Notes: a model not told the origin generated them from the sequence alone. A DNA stretch of 64,000 bases from Melastoma dodecandrum (GCA_029817715.1 JARUPY010000396.1:2666001-2730000); one strand, 5' to 3'. Shown: positions 23,784 through 37,220, counted from the stretch's first letter. Numbers and translations are program-made.

Positions 23784-25158
<1,375 letters not shown>

Positions 25159-26065
25159 CTTTTCTCCGTGAGGGGATCACCAAGTGCCTGCAGCAGTTAA
25201 GTGGTTGAAAAGATTACTGACAATGAACTCGCCAATCCGTATGGCATCCGAACTCCAGACAACTCGGCCAAAATCTCTATATACTGCTAGGCTTCCAACT
25301 GAAGAAAACGAAATCAAGACAGCTTTTCCCCGTTTCTGATTGGACCAACCCCTCACAGAAAAGCCAAACTCCGGCCAAGACAAAGAGCAAACACCAAAAA
25401 GGCATCGACCGGAATCAACCATAGCCCATCGAGATCAATTCAATACCGAACTAACGAAATTGGGAATACTCCAAACGGAAAACGGAGGTCGGGGGACGCA
25501 GAAAGGACGCGCCTGGACGACTTCCCTATGCGGTTTGGCCGAACAAAGGGGAGAGGGATATGGAAAGGAACAGGCAGGGGGAGGGGAAATGGGGGTCGAA
25601 TGAGAAAGCGAAAGGTGGGTTTTCCTGGTGCAGGCATCCGTTGGGGCGTGGCAAACTCGGGGGGAACCTTGAGGCGCAGTAGTAGGAGTCGTCCTTGTTA
25701 CGCTGTCTTTGTCTGAATTTGACCGCCAATGGCAACGGAACACAACACCACCCCTAGTTTGGTAATAAGGACAGAAAGATGATGCCGCCCCCCCTCGAAT
25801 CTATTCTTTCCAGGCCAAAAGACAACTCACTGTCTGCGCCTAACTGGAGAAGTTCTTGACATTTTTTGGTTGGTTTGGTTTGGCATTTCGCGACGCTTTT
25901 TTTCCATGGAACACGCACGCGTGGCTGCTCTGTTTCTCTTTTCCATTATTTGAAAGAGATTGAACAACATGAGAAAAAAAAGAAAAGAGAAGTTTGGGAA
26001 GCTGTCATATTCAGGCATTCACCGATGGGAAGCCGCTTCAATACCGTCTACGTCTACTAGAGATT
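25159..26065. other. Promoter and leader region of the 14-3-3 gene, then intergenic DNA
   Basis: Bases 25159-25760 are GC-rich and probably hold the leader and promoter of the minus-strand 14-3-3 gene. Several short overlapping frames on both strands here look like composition effects. Bases 25760-26065 show nothing recognisable. Confidence 0.4.
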
Positions 26066-26830
26066 TTTTTATTTTATGAAATTTTTTCGTACATTTTTAC
26101 AAAATGTTGGCTTTCATTTTTTTTTTAAGAAAACTTTTCGTATTTACGACATTGTTACTCTTAGCATTCGTACATTTCTTCGAAGTCCATTTTAAAATTT
26201 CGTAAAAGACCCAATGTTTTTACGAAACTTTCACGAAGCATCTAGACTTATTACGAAACTTTTTCGTAAAAAATATGAGGGAGTTGTTGTTCCTTTTGAA
26301 AAGTTGATAGTGGTTAGTAAACCTATGAAAATTTATGAAAAAATTTTGTAAAAAAATGTATGAAAACCTTTCGTGAATTTTTGTAAATTTCGAAGTTTTC
26401 ATAATATCTCTATTTATGAGTAAGATTTGGAAATTACAAAAATTAAAAAAATTTATCTTATATTATTAAGAAATTTTTTTTCGTAAATTAATGTAAATTT
26501 ACAAACCTGATAACTGTTTATTAACCGTTCATAAGGATTTTTCGTAATTTACGAAAAAGTAACTATAGTTTGTACATTTTTACGAAGCCCATTACAAACT
26601 TTCGTAAAAGCCCATATATTTTTACGAACCCATTACGAAAATTATTTTGCTCGAAAAATTTAGTAAAAATAAAAAATTTCTTATTTATGAAATTGTTACT
26701 TTGTACATTTTTACGAAACCTATTTCAAAATTTCATAAAAGCCCGTATATTTTTTACAAAGCTTTTACGTCGGCCTGAGGCCCGTTTTTCGTAAAAATGT
26801 ATGAAAATTTTGTAAAATGTTAAAAACGAC
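26066..26830. repeat. AT-rich palindrome-rich block built of TTTACGAA/TTCGTAAA words
   Basis: The words TTTTACGAA, TTTCGTAAA and GTACATTTTTAC occur many times in both orientations, so large parts can self-pair. The composition and layout resemble the foldback elements at 10482 and 21749, with a different iterated word. I could not identify GC-richer terminal repeats or a target duplication, so the ends are approximate and the class is uncertain. Confidence 0.5.
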
Positions 26831-27870
26831 TTAATCTTCCGTAGGTGAGATTTTAGCGGTTTCCATTACCAATGCGTTGTTTTTGTTTAATCTCAATTGC
26901 GTACGCACTCTTTTTTTATGCCTCTTTGTTAGGAGGCATGTTACTTAATGACGTTGGTCCTTAAATTATTTTGTGAAATTCCGGTTTGAAACATTTAGTT
27001 TTAAAATTTATTGACTAATGTCCCTAAATCGGTATTTGAAACGTTATTTTAATTGTTTTTATTCGATAAAAAAAGGAAAATTAGTGATTCAAGTACCGAT
27101 TTTAAAATATTAATAAAAATATTTTTATAAATTCCGATTTCGAGACTGAAGCTATGTTATAACAAAAACTGCCATTGTTCTGTACACAAGGGGGATTTCT
27201 TTAATGAATGAAAACTCCCTTTGTTCGATCCAGAAGGGGATTTCATTTTACTGAATGAATGCGACCAACAAGAGGCCCGTGAGGAATATATATGCTTGGG
27301 TCCACGTGTCAAAAGCCCAGTTCTGGGTCAAAGACAAGGTTGGATGCAACTTTGGATGTAACAAAGAAACCAGAAAGGAGGAGGAGGAGGGATCAAATTA
27401 CAAGGAATGAAGTGGTCGACATCACAATTATGCAGGATCTTTCTTTTCCTCATTTCTTCTGACTTGTGCATATCACGTAACAATTCCATTTTCTTCTTCA
27501 CACTGAGAAAATCTAAATGGCTAAAAGAAAGACGAAGAAGGAGAAATGAACCGCATTTGGCTTCTGATTATGGATTATAATCACTGTTTTAGGCCTCTAG
27601 ATAGAAAGATGCCTGCTTTCTATACAAGGAAGGGTTCTTCTCTGCTTTGGTATCACCATTATCAGGATATAAGAAGAAGAAGAAGAGAAAAGGATCGTAA
27701 ATGACTAATATGGGAATGATCCAAGTGTTAAGTGGTTTGGATTTGTTTAATAAGGTCTCGGATTCGAAACCTTATACCTTTGTTGGGAGAAGATTCACCC
27801 ACCACGTGCATTGTGGTGTTGGTCAATTATCATTTCCCCCCGAAAACCGTCTCCCAACCCCTTATGAGGA
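26831..27870. other. Intergenic region left of the copia element
   Basis: This is AT-rich spacer with no exon or RNA gene that I recognise. The last bases (27871-27875, CAGAG) are the left target duplication of the copia element. Confidence 0.5.
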
Positions 27871-27875
27871 CAGAG

Positions 27876-28173
27876 TGTGAGCAGAAGCTGGTTGGAATGT
27901 CCGTGGCAAAGGATCGAAGGTTGAAGATGCTGCAGTGGAATCAGCAGGCACATCAACTTGGCTTCATCAGCTGATAGAGTTATGGACCTAGATTCTAATT
28001 GTATGTGGGCTTGCTTTGGTTTATGAATGTGGCCCAATAACTGTAGGTCGGTGTTTTATGTGTGAGGAGGTAAAAATAATAAATGTAACAGAATTGGATT
28101 AGGGCAGAAAATAAGATTCGAAGTTTCTTTCTTCCTCTGCTTGGCCAATCTCTGGAGATTCTCTCTGCTTTCA
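27876..28173 (+). repeat. Copia 5' LTR
   Basis: This is the left 298-bp direct repeat of the copia element, bounded by TG..CA. It differs from the 3' LTR at three bases near its end (TTTCTTTCTT against TTTCTTCCTT; CTGCTTGG against CTGTTTGG; GGAGATTC against GGAGGTTC). Confidence 0.95.
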
Positions 28174-28185
28174 TGGTATCAGAGC
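28174..28185 (+). other. Copia primer-binding site
   Basis: TGGTATCAGAGC is complementary to the 3' end of plant initiator tRNA-Met and abuts the 5' LTR, the standard position for priming minus-strand DNA synthesis. Confidence 0.93.
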
Positions 28186-28189
28186 TGCG

Positions 28190-29407
28190 ATGGCAGAGAT
28201 GATACGGGGAGGTAAGTTGATGCCTGAACTAGATCCCTCTTCTCCATTCTTCGTTAGCCCGACGGATGGTCAGTTGGGAGCACTGGTGTCGCCGGAGCTG
28301 GTAGAGGGAAATTACTTGTCTTGGCGGCGTTCGTTTGAGGTGGCGTTGTCGATCAGAAACAAACTAGGGTTTGTAAATGGTTCCTTGATGAGGCCAGATG
28401 ATTTAGACCCTCTGTTGCCGGCGTGGAAGAGGTGTAACGATTTGGTTAGATCATGGATTCAGAAATCAGTTTCTGTGTCCATAGCCGCGACGATCTTTTT
28501 TCTGGATTCGGCTAAGGAAGTTTGGGATGAACTCGAAGAGAGGTTCTCAGAGCCAGATGATTCGAGGATCTGCCATTTGCAATGTCAGTTTCATACTCTA
28601 ATGCAAGGAACCAAATCTGTATCTGCATATTATAATGATTTACTTGCTGTTGTGCGAGAGATAGGGATTTACAGACCTCTACCTAAGTGTTGCTGTAATG
28701 GCAGATGCAACATGATGAAGGAATTCACATAGCATTATCAAAAGGACTTGGTGTTCAAGTTCCTTAATGGTTTAAATGAAGAGTTCTCTACAACTAGATC
28801 ACAGATTCTCATGAAGAAGCCTTTGCCTACTCTCGGGGAGGTATACAATATTGTGCAGAGAGATGAAATGCAAAAGGGCATGAAGAAAGTTGTTAATAGT
28901 CCTATGGAGGGACTTGTCATGTCTGCGACTTCGGGGAAATTTCAAAGGTCGCAAGGAAATATGGAACAAAGATATGGAGATAAAAGAAGAGGCAGGACTG
29001 AATTTGTGTGTGAACATTGTGGGAAGAGAGGACACATGAAAGAAAGGTGTTATCAGCTCATTGGTTTTCCTAGTCAGGATAATCTTGGAGTTGGGAGAAA
29101 CAGAGTTGGCAGAAATCCAGGAATCAGAAGAGCGGTAAATCAAGTTCATGTAATGAATACTCCGGAAGCTGATATGATGTGTTCACCTCAGATTCTACCT
29201 CAGCTTAATCTCTCAAGGCAACAAGTTCAAAAGTTAATGGCTATGCTAGGGGAGAGTAATGATGCTATATCTCAAAGTCCTGGTTTACTTCCTGAAACTT
29301 CAAACCAAGCTGGTACATTCATAACTCGTGTTCTTTCTATTCCGCGAATTCAAAAATTATCTGATTTGGATCGTGGACACAGGTGCCACAGATCACATAG
29401 TTTCTGA
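28190..29407 (+). pseudogene. gag: Copia gag (capsid and nucleocapsid), interrupted
   Basis: The frame opens at 28190 (MAEMIRGGKL) with a copia gag domain (the segment ending FLDSAKEVWDELEERFSEPD is typical). An in-frame TAG at 28730-28732 interrupts it. The same frame resumes (FLNGLNEEFSTTRSQILM) and reaches a CCHC zinc knuckle, CEHCGKRGHMKERC, near 29010-29055. It runs out of frame at about 29350, where the protease continues one frame away. Confidence 0.9.
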
Positions 29408-32400
29408 TCTTTCATTTTTTCAATCCAAACAAGAGTTGCCTTCTGTCTTACAGATTCAGTTGCCAGATAATTCATTTGTTCTAGCAACTCATGTTGGTCT
29501 GGTAGTTTTGAACAATCATCTTAAACTTGAAAACGCTCTTTTTGTTCCAGATTTCAAATTCAATCTCATTTATGCTAGTAAGCTTGCTTTGCACAATAAT
29601 ATGCGTTTGGTTTTCCTTAAAGAATGTTGTTTCATTCAGGACTTGCAAACTTGGATGACGATTGGACTTGCTAGGCAAAAGGATGGCTTATATGTGATGG
29701 AACAGCTCAGGGGTTCAAGTGTTTCAAGTGCCAATGATTCTCAGATGCATTTCCACTTGTTAAATGTTGAGAAGAGTAAAGAACAAGTTAGTTCAAATAT
29801 TGTTACTTCAAAGGATGTTTCGTTAGATGTGTTTGATCTTTGGCATGCTAGATTAGGACATGTGTCTCTAGAGAAAGTTAGATACTTGAATCAGATGGAT
29901 TCATCTATACAGATGAACAAAAATAATGTTTGTACTGTTTGTCATGAAGCAAAACAAAAGAGATTGGTTTTTTCCTTTAAGTAACACCAGGAGCACACAT
30001 CCTTTTGATCTGATACATGTTGACATTTGGGGTCCTTATTCTCAGGTTGCAATAGGAGGATATAGGTTTTTTCTAACTATAGTAGATGACAACACTAGGG
30101 GAACATGGTTATATCTAATGAGACATAAGTCTGAAACACAAGGACATCTTAAATCTTTCTGTAATCTTGTTGCAACCCAATTTCATAAAACTGTTAAAAT
30201 TGTCAGGTCAGACAATGGTGCAGAGTTTTTATTAAAGGATTTCTACAGAGAACATGGCATTATTCATCAAGTTTCTTGCGTTGAATCACCTCAACAAAAT
30301 GGCGTAGTAGAGAGAAAACATCAACATTTGCTTCATACCACACGAGCCCTATTATTTCAAGCTGGTTTGCCTTTAAAGTTTTGGGGTTATGCAGTTCTTA
30401 CTGCTGCCTATATCATTAATAGGCTACCATCTAGAGTTCTTCAATACAAGACACCATATGAAACCCTGTTCCATAAACTTCCTCTGTTTCATCAACTGCG
30501 TGTCTTTGGTTCTTTGTGTTTTGTTAGTACCATTTCCCAGCATAGAACCAAGTTTGATAAGAGGGCAGATAAGTGTGTATTTGTTGGATACCCTTTGCAT
30601 GCAAAAGGATACTTTGTGTATCATATCGAGACACAGCAGATTAGTATTTCCAGGGATGTAATTTTTCATGAGTCTGTTTTTCCTTTTAAGCATATATCTG
30701 TAGAATCAGGTTTGCCTTCTAATTGTGCATCTTCAAATGTTCTTGATCATGCCCTTTACCCTATTCACATGGTGCCAAACCCATCCTTTATGGAACCTCA
30801 TTCTGTTTCTCCTGAAGTTCTAGATACTGCTGTAGTTTCTGATAGTTCACATAACAATAGTGAATTGAATGCGTCACAATCTGTGTTGAGAAGAGGCACT
30901 AGAGAAAGAAGAACCCCGTCTTATCTTCAAGATTACCATCACAAGCTGTCTTTGAGTCTGGCAGATCCACTCTCATCTTCCAGGTTATCTCCTTCTTGTT
31001 CTTCTTCTTTTTCTACAGTTTCTCGTCCTGTTTCTGTACCAGCTTATCCTATAGATCCATATCTTGCTTATACTCGTTTATCTACTTCATATAAAGCCTT
31101 TCTTGTTAATCTTGAGGATCATTTGGAGCCTCAGTCATATGATCAGGCCAAGCTGAGTTCTCACTGGGTAGATGCTATGACAGCTGAACTTAATGCCTTG
31201 AGGAATAATAACACTTGGGATTTGGTGGTTTTGCCTCCAGAGAAGAAAGCGATAGGATGTAAGTGGGTTTATAAGATGAAGCTCAATGCTGATGGCTCGA
31301 TTGAGAGGTATAAAGCCCGGTTAGTTGCCAAGGGATACACACAGGTGGAAGGCATAGACTATCAAGAGACTTTCAGTCCTGTGGTTAAGCATACGTCTGT
31401 TAGAGTTTTCTTTGCTTTAGCCGCTGCCAAAGGTTGGTTTCTAAAGCAATTTGATATTCATAATGCTTTTCTTAATAGGGATTTGGTTGAAGAGGTTTAC
31501 ATGCACTTACCTCCTGGTTTGCTGATTGAGGGGAGCATGACCAGTCATCATCAGCAACCAAGTGGGTATGTAAACTGAAGAAGTCTCTTTATGATTTAAA
31601 ACAAGCCTCTAGACAGTGGAATAGCAAACTAACAGATTGTTTGGTGCTGGCTGGTTTCAAACAGTCAAAGGTGGAGTATTCCTTGTTTATTAAGAACACA
31701 AGTGAGGGGTTTGTTGCTGTTTTAGTCTATGTGGATGATATAGCTGTTGCTGGTTCGAATGAGAAGGTAATTGATGACTTACAGAAGCATTTACAGTCCC
31801 ACTTTAAGGTTAGAAATCTTGGAGACTTGAGGTATTTTCTGGGATTGGAGATTGCTTATTCATCTAAAGGCATATATATCTCACAGAGAGGTTATACAAT
31901 TAGGCTTCTAGAAGAGGTTGGGAAGCTGGCTGTGAGGCCTGCAGCGATTCCTTTGCAGCCCAACTTAAAATTTGCACATGGAGATAAATCAAATCCTCTG
32001 GATGTTGCTGGTTACAGAAAACTGGTTGGGAAGCTTATATACTTGGGGATAACCAGACCTGACATTGCGTATGCTGTGCATGTGTTAGCTCAATTTATGG
32101 ATTCTCCGGTAAAAGAACATTGGGATGCAGTCTGGTCTGTCCTCATATATCTCAAAGCAACGCCTGGAAAAGGGCTTCTGTTTTCAAGAAATAATGATAT
32201 GGGCGTGAGAGCTTTTGCTGATAGTGATTGGGGTGGTTGTATAGAGACAAGAAGGTCTACAACAGGTTATTGTGTGTTCATTGGAGATTCTATTGTCAGC
32301 TGGAAGTCAAAGAAACAGAGTACTATTTCTAGAAGTTCAACCGAAGCTGAGTATAGGGCAATTGCAGCCACTGCAGCAGAGTTAGTTTGGTTAATAGCTT

Positions 32401-32690
32401 TGATGAAGGATTTCTGTGTTGGTTCTTCAGAAGCAGTAAAGCTGTTTTGTGACAATAAGTCAGCCATTTACCTTAGTAAGAATCCAGTATATCATGAGAG
32501 GACTAAGCACTTGGAGATTGACTTGCATTTTGTGAGAGAAAAGGTAGCTAAAGGAGAAATTGAAGTAATACATGTACCAACACAGTTACAAGTTGCTGAC
32601 ATTCTTACCAAAGCTCTACATCCAGCAAGGTTTCAGTTTTTTGTAAGCAAGATGGGCCTTTTAGACATTTATAAAGCCCATCTTGAGGGG
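29350..32690 (+). pseudogene. pol: Copia pol (protease, integrase, reverse transcriptase, RNase H), frameshifted
   Basis: The aspartic protease motif WIVDTGATDHIV is at about 29367. The GAG-pre-integrase segment (DLWHARLGHVS) follows. The integrase core shows HVDIWGP, RSDNGAEF and ESPQQNGVVERKH. Reverse transcriptase shows KWVYKMKLNADG, RLVAKGYTQ and the catalytic YVDD near 31730. RNase H shows ADSDWGG and STEAEY. The reading frame changes at about 29970, in a T-rich run at the start of integrase, and at about 31555 within reverse transcriptase. No continuous polyprotein can be made. Confidence 0.92.
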
Positions 32691-32693
32691 GAG
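32685..32693 (+). other. Copia polypurine tract
   Basis: GAGGGGGAG directly precedes the 3' LTR, the standard plus-strand primer position. Confidence 0.85.
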
Positions 32694-32991
32694 TGTGAGC
32701 AGAAGCTGGTTGGAATGTCCGTGGCAAAGGATCGAAGGTTGAAGATGCTGCAGTGGAATCAGCAGGCACATCAACTTGGCTTCATCAGCTGATAGAGTTA
32801 TGGACCTAGATTCTAATTGTATGTGGGCTTGCTTTGGTTTATGAATGTGGCCCAATAACTGTAGGTCGGTGTTTTATGTGTGAGGAGGTAAAAATAATAA
32901 ATGTAACAGAATTGGATTAGGGCAGAAAATAAGATTCGAAGTTTCTTCCTTCCTCTGTTTGGCCAATCTCTGGAGGTTCTCTCTGCTTTCA
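32694..32991 (+). repeat. Copia 3' LTR
   Basis: This is the right 298-bp direct repeat, equal in length to the 5' LTR, and is followed by the target duplication CAGAG at 32992-32996. Confidence 0.95.
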
Positions 32992-32996
32992 CAGAG

Positions 32997-33471
32997 TCTG
33001 GACAAATTGCATGGATTGGCGGGGAGGCGCTCAAGGGATGATGTAACGAGCATAAGTGGTGGCTGAGCCGGTGCGACATGTCCACCATGTTCCTATCTGG
33101 GGACAGCGCTGGGGCCAACATTGCTCACAAACGTATCTCTCCTCATATATCAGACAGGACAATAACGCTGATTCGCTTAGAGGGCATCGTCCTAATCCGA
33201 CCCTTTTCTGGGTGGGGGAGAGGCCGAACCGACAAACTCCACTGTCAATCCTGTGTTGACCATGTCAGTGTTTGATGCGTACTGGAGGCTATCTCAGCCT
33301 CAAGGGGCAAACCGGGACCATCCCAGGTGCAACCCTCCAGCAACCATGGCTACACCGAAAGTAATGGTCGGCGTGGCCGAGGCGGACATATTGAATGACG
33401 GGGACGGGAAGGATGGTGGAGGCACTCAGTTGGGGGAGGACAAGCCAGTAATCGAGATACCGACCGTGTGA
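32997..33471 (+). pseudogene. Plant carboxylesterase (CXE, alpha/beta hydrolase) 3' fragment
   Basis: CXE enzymes are GID1-like alpha/beta hydrolases. The nucleophile elbow is recognisable (KWWLSRCDMSTMFLSGDSAG, followed by ANIAH, at about 33050-33127). So is the later segment FDAYWRLSQPQGANRDH with CNPPA at about 33267-33345. The frame is lost between and before these blocks, and the oxyanion-hole HGGG region is missing. The copia element abuts the 5' side of this fragment. No matching 5' half is visible to the left of the element, so the gene was already truncated or was broken by later deletion. Confidence 0.8.
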
Positions 33472-34685
33472 TGATGACGAGGATGAAACCATTGAAACGT
33501 AAAACAAATACAAATACACAAAAAAAAGATCGATTGAGGTGGGTTCCCCCTCCCTTTGCATCCTTTCTCTTCTTTTTTTTTTATAGCTCTTTCTTGTAAA
33601 TCTGAATGCCGGGTGTGGTGTGGGGGGCAATAACTCGCTCATCCGGGAATCTAATTGGGATTTGTCCCATTTTGACTCGACCAGGAGGTAATCATTTTCT
33701 GGGTCTAGGTCAAATCAAAGTTATTGGACCAACTAAAACTGAGAATAAAGAATAAAAAATGTGCACATACATATCCACGTCCCCCGTTTTGGGCGTATTT
33801 ACATCAATCATTTCTTAATCTAATGATGTTGATTATGGGCGGTAGATGATGTATTTTTTGTGTTTGGGATTGGGAGGAATGAATATAAGATCATCAATTC
33901 TGCAAATACAACACCTGTTGGAAACATTCCTTTTAAAGATGATCGGTAAATAAAAGAGACTTGACATTCAATAATCATAAACCACGAACTTCCATTGAAA
34001 ATGTGAAATGGTACGATGATGGTGATCTGGTATTTCCAACTCCCGTAGTAGTAGTAGTAGTAGTAGTAATCAATCATAACCTTGGATTCCATCTCAAGGG
34101 AGGGACTCGTAATCCAGTGGGTGACCAAAGTCATTATACAAGTGGGTCGCATTGAGGCCTAAGCCCAATGACAAGGCCTAAAGTATAGAGATGTTGGGCC
34201 TGAAGTAATGGCCACCCACCTTGTCTTGATGCATTTTTTTGGTCTTGTACTCTCTTTTGGATGCCCAATCATATTATGCCTTCTTTTTTTTTACTTCTTC
34301 ATATTCATCATCGCTTTTCACCTTCTCCATCCTACCCTTTCTCTTTTCTTTACCCTCTTCACACCTGAAACACCTCCTCTTCTCCTCCTCCCAAGAAATA
34401 CCCACAACACCCCCACCCTCGCCCTTGTCTCTCTGTCTGTCTCTTCCTAATTCCAAATTCCAAATTCAAAATTCCATTTTCAAGCTTGGGAAGAAGTGAT
34501 TCAGTTTGTTGCTTCCCTTGCCTTCTTACAATGTGAACCAAACCAAACCCATTGAAATCACCCATCCATCACCTTCTCCTTTTATTCCCATTAAAAGTTT
34601 CATTACAGCATCTAACATTGAACACTCGTAACACCTGTCCCTTTCCCTTGTCTGTGTGTCATCTTATCCCCCTCCCCCCCAATAC
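33472..34685. other. Intergenic region and leader of the receptor-like kinase
   Basis: No gene is visible. A (GTA)8 microsatellite lies at 34045-34068. From about 34270 the plus strand is pyrimidine-rich (CT-rich), typical of a plant promoter and 5' leader, and runs to the receptor-kinase start. Confidence 0.5.
34045..34068 (+). repeat. (GTA)8 microsatellite
   Basis: Eight uninterrupted GTA triplets lie in the intergenic region upstream of the receptor-like kinase. Confidence 0.95.
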
Positions 34686-37220
34686 ATGATGAGTAGCGGT
34701 TGCTATCTCCTCCGGTCATGGCCTACCCTCTGCTTGTGCCTCGGCTTGTGCGTGCTTCTCCCCCCGCCCTCCCTCTCCCTCAGCTCCGACGGCATCCTCC
34801 TCCTTTCCCTCAAGTACTCCGTCCTCGTCGACCCCTCCTCCGTCCTCCTAAACTGGAACTACGACGACCTCACCCCGTGCGGCTGGACCGGGGTGAACTG
34901 CACCGAGATCTACTACCCTGCTCGCCCGAATGTTACCTCCGACTGGCGTGTTACCAGCCTTTCCCTCCGTGGTGCTGGGTTGATAGGTTCCATACCCAAT
35001 GATGTCGGGATGATGGAGTGCCTCGCAGCGCTCGACCTCTCCTCCAACAGTTTCAACGGCTCTCTGCCGGTCACGCTTTTCAACTCCTCGACCAAGTACG
35101 TGAACCTTTCGGGTAATTCGCTCTGGGGTGCTATCCCGAGCGACTTCGGCTCCTCGCTCGAGGTCCTTGACCTGTCCCTGAATCAGCTCAATGCATCGCT
35201 GTCGGCGAATGCCGCCGGAGGTACCAGTCTGAGTTACTTCAATGTGTCCCATAACATGATCTCTGGGAGGATACCGCTGGGGTTCGCATCCAAGTTCCCG
35301 GAGAATGCTACCATCGACCTCTCCTTCAACAACTTGAGCGGATCTATCCCCGAGTCATCATCCTGGGACGATCGGAAGTCGGATTTGTTCGCTGGGAATG
35401 CCGGCCTGTGCGGAAAGCCACTGAGGATCCTCTGCTCTGTGCCTTCAACCCTGTCTACACCACCGAATTCTTCTGCGACGGCGACAGCGACACCGGCTAT
35501 CGCAGTCATCCCCAAGCCAACCGATTCGGCCGCCGGCGCGTCGAGTAATCCTGGGAATCCCATCGGTCGGCTGAGAGCCGGCACCATAGTCGGGATAGCT
35601 GTGGGTGATTTGGCAGGAGTTGGGGCCATTGCCATCGTGATCCTGTACGCATACCAAACGAGAAAGAGCAAACTGGCGACTGCGTCTGCCTCTGATGAAA
35701 TGTCAAAAGGGGCAGCGAAGCAGAAAGGTCATTGTGGCCAACAGCCGACGAAGAGCGATCCGATTCAATCCTCGTGTCCTTGCCTTAGAGCTGGCAAAGA
35801 GGAGACGTCTGAGTACTCGACCACGTCCGAGAGTGGCGACGACAATGAAAGGAAGGACAGTCAAGAACTAGGGGTGCTGACGATGGTTGACGGGGAGACG
35901 CAGATGAAGGCTGACACGCTACTAAAGGCCACAGCATACATGCTGGGCTCGAGTGCATCGAGCATTGTGTACAAGGCTGTGCTGGAGAATGGGGTCACCT
36001 ACGCAGTCAGGAGGATCGGAGAATGCCGGGTGAGAAAACTGAAGGAGTTCGAGAACGCAGTCCGAGCGATCGAGAAGGTTCGGCATCCGAACGTGATGAG
36101 GGTGAGAGGGTTCTACTGGGGAAAGGACGAGAAGCTCCTCATCTGCGATTATGCTCCCAACGGAAGCCTCGCTTCCGTCATCGCTAACGGTGAGTTCTTC
36201 TGTCATTAGTATTTCAATTAGACGCTTTAAGCTCATTAGAAGATCAACTCCCTTTGTTCGGGACGGTAAGTGAATTCAACGAGGAGGGAGTACCCGACGA
36301 CAATCGCACCTCACATGCTGCGGACACCTTCCATTGCTGTCTTTTCGTCGCGATGGCTGGTGTCACGACATGCTACTCCTATTCCGCTGTAGGCGAAATC
36401 TGTTAGGAATACATAGCGATAGGGGTGCTGGGACCCAAATCGTTCACGTGGAATTAATCTGCTTCGTCGATTGTTCGACGGGACGACATGGGACCCCGGC
36501 AAGGATAGGAATGTTCCTGTGACTTTGTCCTAACCTGACCATGTGGTCCACCGGACCTGACGAGCTGAGAATTTTCGTCCGTGATGGTGTCCAGGTTACA
36601 CATGGAGGAACACGTCGTCGTCGTCGCAGGCCCACTTGACCCTCGAGGCACGGCTGAAGATAGCAGGAGGCGTAGCCAGGGGATTAGCCTATATCCACGA
36701 GAAGAAACTCGTGCACGGGAGAATAAAACCCTCGAACATCCTCCTAAGCTCCGAGGACGATCCCCTCATCGGCGACCTCGGGCTAGAGAGGCTGGTGTGC
36801 GGCTTTGCGGAATCGACAAACTCCTCATCCTCGGGGCCACAGACCGGCGGCCAGCTTCTCCGGACGGCCAGCCATAAACGTGTGAACAACCCTTACCAGC
36901 CCCCGGAGGCTAGGGAAAGCGCCTCGCCATGGACGTCAAAGCAGGACGTGTACTCCTACGGGGTGGTACTCCTGGAGCTACTGACGGGGAGGCCGGTGTC
37001 GGACGCGGAAATCGTCTGGGACAGGACGAGGGCGATGGAGATGGTGGAAGCGGGAATACGGGAGGAGGCGGCACGAGGGGAGGAGGCGTACGTGGCGTGT
37101 TTCGAGGTGGGGATGCGGTGCGCGGGGTCGGCCCCACAAAGGAGACCGGGGATGAAGGAAGTGGCGCATGTGATTGAGAAGGCGATGGTAAAGTTAGATT
37201 TGGGATCTTCCGCTAAATGA
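34686..37220 (+). CDS. LRR-III receptor-like kinase with degenerate kinase domain (At4g37250/At2g23300-like)
   Basis: The CDS has two exons (34686-36189 and 36595-37220, GT-AG) and about 709 residues. The order is: a signal peptide (MMSSGCYLLRSWPTLCLCLG); an LRR N-terminal cap (CGWTGVNC); about five LRRs (for example LAALDLSSNSFNGSLP and IDLSFNNLSGSIP); a Ser/Thr/Pro-rich juxtamembrane stretch; a transmembrane helix at about 300-322 (IVGIAVGDLAGVGAIAIVIL); and an intracellular kinase fold from about 407. The glycine loop is GSSASSIVYKA, and the usual VAIK lysine is replaced in YAVRRIGE. The catalytic HRD loop is VHGRIKPSNILL, and DFG is DLG (IGDLGLERL). Kinases of this plant subfamily commonly share these changes, so it is probably a weak kinase or pseudokinase acting in signalling at the plasma membrane. 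The start is the first ATG giving a signal peptide; ATG at 34683 or 34686 would differ trivially. Confidence 0.9.

Larger units (their letters stand above)
27876..32991 (+). mobile_element. Full-length Ty1/copia LTR retrotransposon, coding frames broken
   Basis: Two 298-bp LTRs (27876-28173 and 32694-32991) start TGTGAGCAG and end GCTTTCA. The target duplication CAGAG is perfect (27871-27875 and 32992-32996). The primer-binding site TGGTATCAGAGC, complementary to initiator tRNA-Met, follows the left LTR directly, and a purine tract (GAGGGGGAG) precedes the right one. The order gag, protease, integrase, reverse transcriptase, RNase H defines copia. By eye the LTRs differ at only three positions, all near the 3' end, so the insertion is recent. 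The internal frame carries at least one stop and three frameshifts. Confidence 0.95.

Noticed and set aside
25435..25743. Overlapping frames of 60-100 codons on both strands upstream of 14-3-3
   Set aside because: They fall in the GC-rich promoter/leader of the 14-3-3 gene, have no homology, and overlap each other in several frames.
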